Shown here: positions 27,494 through 35,818 of the stretch, piece by piece
Position numbering within the stretch: the stretch's first letter is position 1
Layout: each line of letters begins with the position of its first letter
NCBI GenBank assembly: GCA_003263775.1
Contig: JYJJ01000064.1
Location: 62,001 to 126,000 of the forward strand
Length of the DNA: 64,000 bases
Source of the DNA: Vibrio maritimus
GTDB taxonomy: Bacteria; Pseudomonadota; Gammaproteobacteria; Enterobacterales; Vibrionaceae
Reading direction: 5' to 3'
Program-made: the position numbers and the translations under genes
Notes under the pieces: generated by a model
The model's database searches: none
What the model was told of the DNA's origin: nothing
What the model saw: the letters and a program-made list of their open reading frames with translations, nothing else

Positions 27494-27528
27494 GGTTAGA
27501 CTCGACGAAAATTTTCGTAAGTCTAACC
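27494..27528 (-). repeat. Hairpin abutting the rlmA start codon
   Basis: Inverted repeat ggttagact/agtctaacc enclosing a second inner stem cgaaaa/ttttcg. On the minus strand it occupies the place where the rlmA ribosome site should be. No T run follows, so an RNA control element or weak terminator of yeaD are both possible. Confidence 0.6.
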
Positions 27529-27580
27529 ATATCAAGGAAGGGAAGCAATTCAGTCGTCTGAATTCCTTCAGGTTCGCAGA

Positions 27581-28465
27581 TTACTTAACGAAAATCTGTG
27601 TCGCCAACTGGTGGCTTTCACCCGGTGCAAGCTCTTTGCCTGCTTCCAGCGAGTCTGCATGAAGCGTTGACTCGATACAGAACATGCTGAGGTAACCATC
27701 GTTGTTCATGTCACCCATAGATTCTGCGCCTTGTTTCCAAGGGTTCCAAAGTACTGCTGAGTTGTCGCCGCTATTGCAGACTGCCAATTTGCGATTGAAT
27801 GCATTGTCATGCAGCACAATTTCATTAGACGGAGCGGTGTACACGCGGTCGATGGTATCGGTTAGGGTAAGTACCTCTTGGCCTTCACACACTTTGCCAT
27901 CAAGTAGGCTGTCAATGTAGCTAGAGCCCATGCCTGTGACTTCCATCTTCTCAATATCACCTAGGTTTAGGTAGGTGTGCAGAGCGCCAGAGAAACGCCA
28001 TGGAGCGCTGTCAGTGTTGGTGATGTTCAGAGACACATTTAATGAATCGCTCATTTCCACGTTCAAGACTAGTTGGAACTTATGTGGCCAGATATCACGA
28101 GTAGCGTCGCTGTCGGTGAGTCCAAGGCTAACAATCACGCCTTGTTCATTTTCGCGGTGCTCAATGAGTTCCCAAGTACTGTTGCGCGCAAAACCGTGAG
28201 CCGGTGCGGCTACTCGGCCAAACCAAGGCCAACAAACCGGAATACCGCCGCGAAGGGCCGCTTTGCTATCAAAGATGGCGTCTTTGCTCATCCAAATCAG
28301 ATCTTCTTGGCCTTCCGGCTTAAATGAAATCACATGGCCGCCGTGAAGAGAGATGGCAGCTGAAGCTTTAGGATGAAGAACGCGAACCACTTTATTGTCA
28401 CCAATTTGAGCGATAGTGACATAGTCCGAGAGAACGGTCAGGGTAGGTAAAACAGACAAATCCAT
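27581..28465 (-). CDS. yeaD: D-hexose-6-phosphate mutarotase
   Basis: Aldose-1-epimerase-like beta-sandwich enzyme that interconverts alpha and beta anomers of glucose 6-phosphate. Landmarks: AISLHGGHVISFKP, LRGGIPVCWPWFG, APAHGFARNSTWEL (catalytic His) and FCIESTLHADSLEAGKELAPGESH. 294 residues, similar to E. coli YeaD. It follows gapA on the same strand, separated by a terminator, the same gapA-yeaD pairing as in enterobacteria. Confidence 0.93.
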   Translation of the reverse strand: MDLSVLPTLTVLSDYVTIAQIGDNKVVRVLHPKASAAISLHGGHVISFKPEGQEDLIWMSKDAIFDSKAALRGGIPVCWPWFGRVAAPAHGFARNSTWELIEHRENEQGVIVSLGLTDSDATRDIWPHKFQLVLNVEMSDSLNVSLNITNTDSAPWRFSGALHTYLNLGDIEKMEVTGMGSSYIDSLLDGKVCEGQEVLTLTDTIDRVYTAPSNEIVLHDNAFNRKLAVCNSGDNSAVLWNPWKQGAESMGDMNNDGYLSMFCIESTLHADSLEAGKELAPGESHQLATQIFVK

Positions 28466-28546
28466 AGTGTAACTTCCTAGGTTAAGTCTCTGGTTCCTAG
28501 GGAGAGGGGATAGCTCCCAGGTGTCGATTGGACCCAGAAACAGATA

Positions 28547-28575
28547 CTAAAAAGGCGACCCTATGAGTCGCCTTT
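28547..28575 (-). terminator. Terminator after gapA
   Basis: On the minus strand aaaggcgac/gtcgccttt with an eight-base loop, then a T5 run. Placed between gapA and yeaD, probably allowing partial read-through to yeaD. Confidence 0.85.
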
Positions 28576-28603
28576 ATTACAAATATTCAGCTAAAAGCTT
28601 ACA

Positions 28604-29599
28604 TTACTTAGAGATGTGAGCGATTAGGTCTAGAACTTTGTTTGAGTAACCGATTTCGTTGTCGTACCAAGATACAACTTTAACGAAGTTGTCAGTTAGA
28701 GCGATACCAGCTTTAGCATCGAATACTGAAGTTTGAACTTCACCGATGAAGTCTTGAGAAACAACTTGGTCTTCAGTGTAACCTAGAACACCTTTTAGAG
28801 CGCCTTCAGATGCTGCTTTCATAGCTGCACAGATAGCTTCGTAAGATGCACCGTTCTTAAGGTTAACAGTTAGGTCAACTACAGAAACGTTAGCAGTTGG
28901 TACGCGGAAAGCCATACCAGTTAGTTTGCCGTTTAGTTCTGGAAGAACAACGCCTACAGCTTTAGCAGCACCAGTTGAAGATGGGATGATGTTCTGAGAA
29001 GCACCACGACCACCGCGCCAGTCTTTAGCAGAAGGACCGTCTACAGTTTTTTGAGTAGCTGTAGTAGCGTGAACTGTAGTCATAAGACCAGATTCGATAC
29101 CGAACTCGTCGTTAAGAACTTTAGCGATAGGCGCTAGACAGTTAGTAGTACAAGAAGCGTTAGAAACGATGTCTTGACCAGCGTAAGTGTCTTGGTTAAC
29201 ACCCATTACGAACATTGGAGTAGCGTCTTTAGAAGGACCAGTTAGTACAACTTTCTTCGCGCCAGCAGTGATGTGCTTACGTGCAGTCTCGTCAGTTAGG
29301 AAAAGACCAGTTGCTTCAGCAACAACGTCAACACCGATTGCGTCCCATTTTAGGTCTTCTGGGTTGCGCTCTGCAGTTACACGTACAGTTTTGCCGTTAA
29401 CGATTAGGTTACCGCCTTCAACTTCAACAGTACCGTTGAAACGGCCGTGAGTTGAATCGTACTTAAGCATGTATGCCATGTACTCAACGTCGATTAGATC
29501 GTTAATACCTACTACTTCGATGTCGTTGCGCTCTTGCGCTGCACGAAATACGAAACGACCGATACGGCCAAAACCGTTAATACCTACTTTGATAGTCAT
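28604..29599 (-). CDS. gapA: Glyceraldehyde-3-phosphate dehydrogenase A
   Basis: Phosphorylating, NAD-dependent glycolytic enzyme. Rossmann motif KVGINGFGRIGRFVFRAA at the N-terminus, active-site Cys in SNASCTTNCLAP, and ASQNIIPSSTGAAKAVG. 331 residues, intact. GGAG lies eight bases before the ATG. A clear sigma70-type promoter lies about 80 bases upstream. Divergent from msrB as in E. coli. Codon use is strongly biased, as expected for a highly expressed gene. Confidence 0.98.
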   Translation of the reverse strand: MTIKVGINGFGRIGRFVFRAAQERNDIEVVGINDLIDVEYMAYMLKYDSTHGRFNGTVEVEGGNLIVNGKTVRVTAERNPEDLKWDAIGVDVVAEATGLFLTDETARKHITAGAKKVVLTGPSKDATPMFVMGVNQDTYAGQDIVSNASCTTNCLAPIAKVLNDEFGIESGLMTTVHATTATQKTVDGPSAKDWRGGRGASQNIIPSSTGAAKAVGVVLPELNGKLTGMAFRVPTANVSVVDLTVNLKNGASYEAICAAMKAASEGALKGVLGYTEDQVVSQDFIGEVQTSVFDAKAGIALTDNFVKVVSWYDNEIGYSNKVLDLIAHISK

Positions 29600-29678
29600 T
29601 ATAGTTGCTCCACAACTTAATTTCTGTTTAAAGATAACTGGTAGTAAAATTACAGAATCCAGTCACTAACTTCAATAG

Positions 29679-29707
29679 ATAATCGGAATTAATTTGTCTA
29701 AAGTCAA
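29679..29707 (-). promoter_or_regulatory. gapA promoter
   Basis: On the minus strand TTGACT (-35) and GATTAT (-10) are separated by exactly 17 bases, with a T8 tract just upstream of the -35. The predicted leader is about 70 bases. Confidence 0.6.
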
Positions 29708-29937
29708 AAAAAAGTGTCGCTTTTCTTAACATTCGGTATTAAATGACGTTTTTTTGAACTTAGCTCGTGACTCTGTAATGATTTGCTTGATGTATTTAAC
29801 CTTGGGGACAAGGTGAGTTAACATGTTAGACACACTTTGGTGGGTAATTGACAACAATGTGCTACAACCAAGTTTATTACACGTAATAAGTGTGCGCTGA
29901 TTAAAATGTAGACAATAAAAAAGAGGGTGTAAAGGAG

Positions 29938-30360
29938 ATGACTGGGGAAAACAAAAACAGAGCCAAGCCAGACCAACACTGGCGTGAGACGCTAACCGAT
30001 GAGCAGTATCGTGTTTGTCGACAACAAGGTACCGAGGCTCCATTTACCGGGACTCTGCTTCATAATAAGGACACAGGGCTATACCACTGTACCTGTTGTC
30101 AGGCCGAACTGTTTCACTCAGAAAACAAGTACGACTCTGGGTGCGGCTGGCCGAGCTTTGACGCGCCTGTCAGTGAGTCCGCGATCCGTTATTTAGACGA
30201 TCACAGTCACGGTATGACACGTGTTGAAATACGCTGCAGTGCTTGCGACAGTCATTTAGGCCATGTATTTGAAGACGGGCCTCAAACTACAGGGCAGCGC
30301 TTTTGCGTCAACTCTGTGTCGTTAATTTTCAACAAAACTGATCAAGACTCCGTAAATTAG
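29938..30360 (+). CDS. msrB: Peptide-methionine (R)-S-oxide reductase
   Basis: Repairs methionine-R-sulfoxide in proteins. 140 residues: two CxxC zinc pairs (CTCC, CSAC), GCGWPSFDAP, HLGHVFEDGP and the catalytic Cys in RFCVNSVSL. Divergent from gapA, as in E. coli. An AAGGAG touches the ATG directly and is too close to work for it; GAGGG ten bases upstream is the likelier ribosome site. Confidence 0.95.
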   Translation: MTGENKNRAKPDQHWRETLTDEQYRVCRQQGTEAPFTGTLLHNKDTGLYHCTCCQAELFHSENKYDSGCGWPSFDAPVSESAIRYLDDHSHGMTRVEIRCSACDSHLGHVFEDGPQTTGQRFCVNSVSLIFNKTDQDSVN

Positions 30361-30405
30361 TCACTAGCTGTACCATTCTTTCATATCTGTCTTATCTGTT
30401 CCCGT

Positions 30406-30430
30406 CGTTGGGTGTTTACCACGCCCAACG
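30406..30430 (+). repeat. Hairpin downstream of msrB
   Basis: Stem cgttggg/cccaacg extended by two weaker pairs. No T run follows, so it may be a poor terminator or simply a structured 3' end. Confidence 0.4.
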
Positions 30431-30563
30431 ATTCTTGAAGCCATTCTTGCTCTATTTTTGCTCTATGATGACATTGTAAAAGCGTGAGCTTCTAGAATGC
30501 GCCCAACTTTACATTCATAAGCTCTTTGCATTAAGTAAGAGCAGCAAACACAAGAACACCAGT

Positions 30564-31121
30564 ATGAAAAACACACCATTTATCGTTGCCTTTGTTGCAG
30601 CGTTATTTATGAGCCCTTCTTTTGCAAACACGACCGCTGGTGGCGAAGAGCAGTGGCAAATCGTAGAAGAAGATCAAGCAGCTGCGCCATCATCAACATC
30701 AAAGCAGTCAGCCCCTAAACAGACGGCTTCGACGCAAAAATCAAAATCAAGCTCCGGCTCTTCATCGCGTCGCGGTGGCAACTCCGGCTTTAAGCTTGGT
30801 ATGGGTCTAGACCAAGGGCTAAGCATTGTTGGCCAAATCAACAATACGATAAACTTTGCGGTTGGCAACGACGGTATTGCTGCCGATTACATTTTTAATC
30901 GCGGCAGTTTTGGTGGTGATGTGCCTTTTAACTGGTATGCAGGTGTCGGTGGTCAAATTAAACGCTCTGACAAATTTGGCCCACGTATTGCTCTAGGTGT
31001 AGAACTTCCGTTCGCAAGAAACTGGGATGGTTACGCGCAGCTAACCCCAAGCCTAATGTTTGACAACAGCGACCTTAAGTTAGGTATCGGCGCAGGCATT
31101 GGCGTTCGCTATAGCTTCTAA
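30564..31121 (+). CDS. Hypothetical envelope protein with signal peptide
   Basis: 185 residues. Signal peptide (MKNTPFIVAFVAALFMSPSFA, cleavage after SFA), then a Ser/Lys/Thr-rich linker (about 35-75) and a Gly-rich C-terminal domain of alternating hydrophobic residues (FKLGMGLDQGLSIVGQ, INFAVGNDGIAADYIFN, NWYAGVGGQIKR, GAGIGVRYSF). It ends in Phe. The pattern suggests beta strands and possibly a small outer-membrane barrel, but about 105 residues is short for one. No family recognised. Monocistronic, with a strong terminator after it. Confidence 0.75.
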   Translation: MKNTPFIVAFVAALFMSPSFANTTAGGEEQWQIVEEDQAAAPSSTSKQSAPKQTASTQKSKSSSGSSSRRGGNSGFKLGMGLDQGLSIVGQINNTINFAVGNDGIAADYIFNRGSFGGDVPFNWYAGVGGQIKRSDKFGPRIALGVELPFARNWDGYAQLTPSLMFDNSDLKLGIGAGIGVRYSF

Positions 31122-31139
31122 ATGCCCGATCAGATAAAA

Positions 31140-31174
31140 ACAAAGGGAGCTAAACTGAGCTCCCTTTGTTTGTT
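31140..31174. terminator. Bidirectional terminator
   Basis: Perfect stem acaaagggagct/agctccctttgt followed by TTGTTT. It separates the hypothetical envelope gene from the convergent alginate lyase gene. Confidence 0.85.
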
Positions 31175-31187
31175 TAACGGCTAGGGT

Positions 31188-32227
31188 TTATTGATTTAGC
31201 TCTAACTGGTAGAAGCTTGCTTTAACATAGTCACCTGCATCCATTCCGCGCCACTCACAAGAGGCGCTGCTTTTCTTCGTATTACACTGGTTGTATGCGC
31301 CCGCTTTGAAATACATCCACGTATTTCCGTAACCTTGGTCAACGTCGTGGCTTGGTAGTTACCCGCTTTTAGATCAACATCGAAAGTTTTGACGACTTCG
31401 TTGTCCGTGCCTGGGTTCTTGGTAAACGTAAGGTGCATCATATCGCCTTCAACGTTCACACTGTATGAGAAGATTTCACCAAGCTTGATACCATCTTTTG
31501 GATCGTCAGATCCCTGTCTTAAGTTGTACTCACCGAATACGTTGTGGCGAATGTCTTTTCTGAGCTTTTTGCCGTTCGCATCTTTCGCGTTTTGAAGATC
31601 TTTGGTTGGGTTCAACTCGTAGTTCCATACCAAAGAGCCGTGCTCATGTTCAGGGAGCTTACGATAGACGATTTTAAGTGGCTCATTTTTAGCTGCATGG
31701 ATCTGGCCAATCACGACACCAAATGCGCCGTTATGACTGTATTTACCGCTTTCACTCACTTGATCAACAGACAGTGTCGCCTTTAGCTCACCGCCAATCG
31801 CTCCATATTCAGAGGCATTTGGGTGTGAGGCGATAACAAAGTTATTGCTTGGCTCTCCGTAATCAGTCGCAAGCATAGCGCGCAACTCACTTCGTGTATT
31901 TTTACTGTTTGGTGTGGTTGGTGCATCGTTCGGAGCCACAAAAACAACCGCGCCAGTTTGCTTATCTGTGTAGAACCACTCTGGATGTACATAAGGTGTC
32001 TTAGTATCACCAAGTTGCTCTTTTGCTATCTCAAGCGTTTTACCTTTACGTGGCCCTTCGGTAGTGAGTACTGGTAAATTAATTTTCCAGTTAGTCATAT
32101 CGAAGTTTTGTGACGGCGCTTTGTTAGGGTCAAGGTTGTATTGGGCTGCAAGTGGAGACTCAGTAGCCGCAATAGCAGAACCCGCAATAATACTGGTGGC
32201 AAGTAGAGTGAGGTGCAATGATCTCAT
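31188..32227 (-). CDS. Secreted alginate lyase, polysaccharide lyase family 7 (frameshift)
   Basis: Cleaves alginate by beta-elimination. Signal peptide MRSLHLTLLATSIIAGSAIA. The three PL7 active-site motifs are present: TRSELRAM, VVIGQIHA and YFKAGAYNQ, but the last lies in another frame. One base is missing at about 31347; restoring it gives QGYGNTWMYFKAGAYNQCN through CEWRGMDAGDYVKASFYQLELNQ and a stop at 31188. About 346 residues. AAGGA stands six bases before the chosen ATG; an ATG at 32248 is less likely. A single-domain enzyme without a carbohydrate-binding module. Points to use of brown-algal polysaccharide. Confidence 0.9.
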
Positions 32228-32282
32228 TATCGTTCCTTTGGTAAGCAATCATTAATGGGTATGCTTAGGATATTACTATAAT

Positions 32283-32295
32283 ATTGTATTACAAT
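32283..32295. promoter_or_regulatory. 13-bp palindrome upstream of the alginate lyase gene
   Basis: ATTGTATTACAAT is a perfect odd palindrome about 55 bases before the lyase start, in an AT-rich promoter-like stretch. The TTGTA-n-TACAA form resembles GntR-family operators. Its role is inferred. Confidence 0.4.
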
Positions 32296-32422
32296 GGTGT
32301 GACTCGAACGAAATATTGAGTACTTTGGTAGCAGATAGGCGAGATAACATTGCAAAGTGTGATTAGAGCGATGAGTTCCAGAGTTGTTCACACTACACCA
32401 TTAGATGGAAAAATAGTGCTTG

Positions 32423-32454
32423 GCCACCTTTGTCTTTTGTGCTTGAAAGGTGGC
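32423..32454 (-). terminator. Hairpin after the peptidoglycan-binding lipoprotein gene
   Basis: Stem gccaccttt/aaaggtggc (9 bp, 14-base loop). On the minus strand the T5 run comes only ten bases later. Probable but imperfect terminator. Confidence 0.5.
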
Positions 32455-32489
32455 ATTTCCTCAATTTACTCGAATATTCAGTTCGTTAA

Positions 32490-33215
32490 TCATTTGATGC
32501 TGGTGCTAGATAGCTTGTTGATTTCACTGATAATGGCTTCCCAGGTTTGTTGACCAACAACACCATCTTGGTAGAGCTCATGTGTTTTCTGGAAGTCCTT
32601 CACTGCTTGTCTCGTTTGCCAACCAAAACTGCCATCAGGGGTGAGTTTTTTCTCAGAGTTTAGAACCAAATTGAGTATTCGTTGCAGTTCGGCAACATCA
32701 GCACCTTTGCTCTCTTTGAAAAGTGAGCGAGATAGCTTGGCTGGCGGAATAGGGAAGTAGCCACTTTGGTAGAACACCCACATGTCGTTTGGCAAAGCCG
32801 TCATCTCGGAGCTTTTTTCCCATATTAGTAACCCCCCATCTACTTTGCGAGCCACAAACCCGGTTCCGTAATATGAATCCTTATCGCTGCAAGTAACGGC
32901 ATAAGTACGTTCGAGAACTCGCTCGTATTGGTTTTGGTAACTACGCGTAAGAAGTTGCTCGCTTTGCTGATCAAATTGAATGTTGAGTGTTGCGTCATCA
33001 ATTTGCGAACTGTAAATCGAGGTAAGCGCTTCGCTAGTTTGCCCGTAGTCACTGACGAGTCCTGCTTGGCTGCCATAGAGTACAAGTTCAGGCAGTTGAG
33101 CTTCATAAGCCTCTTGCGTGAGACATCGGTCGGTGTAGGCCAGTGTGTTAGAGTCGCTGGCACAGCCAACAACAGTTAAGGCTGTCAGGGTAAGAAAGAG
33201 CGGTGACAGTTTCAT
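32490..33215 (-). CDS. T6SS-linked lipoprotein with peptidoglycan-binding domain
   Basis: 241 residues from MKLSPLFLTLTALTVVGC (lipobox VVG-Cys18; AAGGA nine bases upstream). The middle region is unrecognised. The C-terminal about 70 residues form a PG_binding_1 domain (SKGADVAELQRILNLVL ... LTPDGSFGWQTRQAVKDFQ ... GVVGQQTWEAI). It lies 71 bases downstream of the PpkA-like kinase gene on the same strand, so probably in its transcript. In P. aeruginosa the lipoprotein TagQ acts in the signal path to PpkA; a similar envelope-sensing or anchoring role is possible here but is inference. Predicted outer-membrane anchor with peptidoglycan contact. Confidence 0.8.
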   Translation of the reverse strand: MKLSPLFLTLTALTVVGCASDSNTLAYTDRCLTQEAYEAQLPELVLYGSQAGLVSDYGQTSEALTSIYSSQIDDATLNIQFDQQSEQLLTRSYQNQYERVLERTYAVTCSDKDSYYGTGFVARKVDGGLLIWEKSSEMTALPNDMWVFYQSGYFPIPPAKLSRSLFKESKGADVAELQRILNLVLNSEKKLTPDGSFGWQTRQAVKDFQKTHELYQDGVVGQQTWEAIISEINKLSSTSIK

Positions 33216-33286
33216 GAAGATCATTCCTTTTGGTTCATAGGTACTTGTTAGTGAGTGCTTGTTGCGTGGCAATCGAATCCTTACAG

Positions 33287-35329
33287 TCAGTAAACATTGA
33301 CTCTTGATTGCTGCACGTTAGTGAGTAATGTTTGGGCCTTTTGCATCGTCTTTGCCGCTTCTCTAGTCAGGCGTTTCTTAATCAGTAGCTCAGAAAATGC
33401 GAGATATTGATTGGCCATGTTTTGTTTGAGATCGATGAGATGTGAGAAATTGTCAGGGACTTTTCCTGCGAACCGTTCAACGTCACTGGCCAAAGCGTCA
33501 AGCTGTGAAACAAGTGTCAGCTCAGCTAGACGCTTGTGAAAAGTCTCTAATTGAGGACGATAAACTAAATAAGCCGAGTGATGAGGAAATAGGGGCTGCT
33601 CTCCCTTCGATACGTTTGATTTGTAGTCCGACAAATCCAGAATGGCTTGTTTTAATGCTAATGCGCCAGCGAGTGAGGACTGCTGATGTTCGCTATGATT
33701 AAAAAATGTCTCACCGGCTGGGATCAGATCTGCCAGAGAGTCTGCATTACGTTCTAACAGTGCTTTATCCAGTTGTTGCTCGAAGGTTTGCTGGGCTAAT
33801 AACGAAGGTGTAAATACGTAATCATGGCGTAGCGTCTTTAAGTCATCGAGAAGTTGATAGATGTTGTTAGCACCTTGCGATTGGAACTCACCTTGTTCTA
33901 GCGCTTGGTTAAGTTTGTTTTTCAGGCTTTCTAATGTACGCAGCAGGCTTTGATTGATGGTATTAGTAAGAGTATTAAGCATGTGCGAGTCAGGATAGAA
34001 TTGTTTGGCCTCTGTTAGGATTTCTTCGATAGCGTAATAATTCGGGTATCGAGACTCACGGCTGCGAAGTTGCTGTTCAACGAGTCTTTCGTAGTGTTCA
34101 ACGACCGTCGCCTGATTTTGACGCAGCCATGCTTGTTTTGGCATTGCGAATGCTTCGCTCATCGTCGAGTAGGATGCAAAAAAGGCATCTGTAGGCATAT
34201 CAAAGACATTAACGAGCGATGATAAATGGTCTGCTTGCTGATTGACTTTAATTTGCAGCGCACCAATGGTTTTTTGCTGAACTGAGTAGACATATCCCCC
34301 ACCAACAAAAACAGCAGCCATAACCAATACCCCTAATGATTTAGGTAGTCGTCGTTTGGTAAGCTCGGTGTGCAACGCATCCAGTGAACTTTCACGGTCA
34401 CTCTTAGTGTATTCGAGGCCAGAACGAAGAGCTCGCCACTTGAGACGTGATATATGTTTGGGCCTAGAGATGACCCATTGTTCACGATTTGCTTGTTCGA
34501 TGGTTTTTCGGCCAAAGGGATGACGACTCGATAGTAATTCATAGGCGATACAGCAAAATGCAAAAACATCATCATCAGAGCTCGGGTTTTGCCCTTTAAG
34601 TAATTCGGGAGTCGCGTATATAGGGGTATAGCCGCTGACATCAGAAGGTGCTGAATCGCTATTGCATGTGGGGTGAGCGGGATTAGAAACACTGTGCGAT
34701 ACCCCAAAATCAAAGATCTTTATACCTCCGTCACGGCTAAGCATAATGTTGCCTGGTTTCAGGTCGGCGTGGATCACTCCATGTTTATGGGCATAGGTTA
34801 GAGCAGACAGAATTTGGCTGAGAATTGCCATAGCCTGCTGATAAGGCAGTCCATTCGGACGATGGCTTTTGATCACATTGTCTAGTGTTTGTCCATCTAA
34901 CCATTCCATGACTAAATAACACAACTCCTCTTCAAACCCATAGTCAAAGACCCGAATGATGTTGTCGTGGCTGAGGCGTTGGGTCTTTCGAGCCTCTCGA
35001 ATGAGCAATGAAGTCGCATCAGGATATTCGTGAAGTGAGGGCTGCAACAATTTTATCGCCACATATGGGTCGTTTTCTCCCATTTCCTCTAGCACCAAGT
35101 CTTTTGCTCGGTATACATCACTCATTCCGCCATGCCCAATTAAATCAAGCAGTTCATAACGTCCATTGATGACTCTTCCTACTATTTGACTCGTACTAGT
35201 GTGTACGGGAGGGGAAGTGCTAGTAGTGCTATGTATCTGGGTTGATTCATCGCTGTTATCTTTACTGATATTGTTAGCCTCTTCATTTGAGCCAACGCTA
35301 CTGGTTGCTTTTGTCTCTTCTTTTTCCAT
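33287..35329 (-). CDS. ppkA: T6SS serine/threonine protein kinase, PpkA-like
   Basis: 680 residues. A disordered N-terminus (1-50), then a eukaryotic-type kinase domain: GHGGMSDVYRA (glycine loop), Lys93 in AIKLL, catalytic loop HADLKPGN (187-194), DFG 207-209 and ATPELL. The loop reads HAD rather than HRD, a non-RD kinase. One TM helix (331-348) leads to a roughly 330-residue, largely helical periplasmic region that is probably the sensor. In known systems PpkA phosphorylates the FHA protein to trigger T6SS assembly and PppA reverses it; both partners are in this cluster. It is divergent from the main operon across a 490-base AT-rich region. Confidence 0.9.
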   Translation of the reverse strand: MEKEETKATSSVGSNEEANNISKDNSDESTQIHSTTSTSPPVHTSTSQIVGRVINGRYELLDLIGHGGMSDVYRAKDLVLEEMGENDPYVAIKLLQPSLHEYPDATSLLIREARKTQRLSHDNIIRVFDYGFEEELCYLVMEWLDGQTLDNVIKSHRPNGLPYQQAMAILSQILSALTYAHKHGVIHADLKPGNIMLSRDGGIKIFDFGVSHSVSNPAHPTCNSDSAPSDVSGYTPIYATPELLKGQNPSSDDDVFAFCCIAYELLSSRHPFGRKTIEQANREQWVISRPKHISRLKWRALRSGLEYTKSDRESSLDALHTELTKRRLPKSLGVLVMAAVFVGGGYVYSVQQKTIGALQIKVNQQADHLSSLVNVFDMPTDAFFASYSTMSEAFAMPKQAWLRQNQATVVEHYERLVEQQLRSRESRYPNYYAIEEILTEAKQFYPDSHMLNTLTNTINQSLLRTLESLKNKLNQALEQGEFQSQGANNIYQLLDDLKTLRHDYVFTPSLLAQQTFEQQLDKALLERNADSLADLIPAGETFFNHSEHQQSSLAGALALKQAILDLSDYKSNVSKGEQPLFPHHSAYLVYRPQLETFHKRLAELTLVSQLDALASDVERFAGKVPDNFSHLIDLKQNMANQYLAFSELLIKKRLTREAAKTMQKAQTLLTNVQQSRVNVY

Positions 35330-35818
35330 GCCTCACATCCAACTTAATTAGCCACTTATTAGTCAATGGCAAAAATCCTCGATGCTGTCCTAGACTCAAT
35401 AGTGAGTTGTGGACGCAATAATGCGATTTACTTCGCATAATTTATTATCAGCAACAATGAATAATTAGACGTTCTATTTGTGATATTTAAATGTCTAAAT
35501 TGTTATTAATGGCTCTATTTGGCGCGCTATTTATAATGGTAAATATTAATGATTGATTTAAATCGTCTGGCTTCAATTTTTAAGTTCTACAACTTTTTAA
35601 GTTCTACTCGAAAGTTGAGCTTGAAATTATTATTTAAAGGAAATGCTAGCAGCATGAAAGAGGTAATTCAATTGTTGATTGGCAAAGATTCTTGGTGTAA
35701 TAATATCGCCGCTGCTGATTATCTAAGGAGTTTTTCGAGATAAATATTATTTAGTATTGCATTAATTACTTCATGCTAATACTTTCTAGCAGTGTACTAT
35801 CAGAATGGGAAAATAATA
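35330..35818. other. AT-rich divergent control region of the T6SS
   Basis: About 490 bases between ppkA (-) and tagH (+), much richer in A+T than its neighbours. It probably holds both promoters and may be bound by H-NS. A 14-bp direct repeat lies inside. An ORF of 64 codons (35549-35743) is possible but has no ribosome site or recognisable family. No sigma54 -24/-12 pair was found. Confidence 0.55.
35577..35607. repeat. Direct repeat in T6SS control region
   Basis: tttttaagttctac occurs twice at 35577 and 35594, a 17-bp period. Could be a tandem duplication or paired binding sites on nearly the same DNA face. Confidence 0.6.

Noticed and set aside
29726..30043. Minus-strand frame overlapping the gapA promoter and msrB start
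   Set aside because: It spans the divergent control region and the 5' end of msrB; composition is non-coding.
32350..32553. 67-codon + strand frame over the end of the lipoprotein gene
   Set aside because: Covers a hairpin and the 3' end of a convincing gene; no start signal.
35549..35743. 64-codon ORF in the T6SS control region
   Set aside because: No ribosome site, AT-driven composition, no recognisable family, and it spans the direct repeat. More likely chance.
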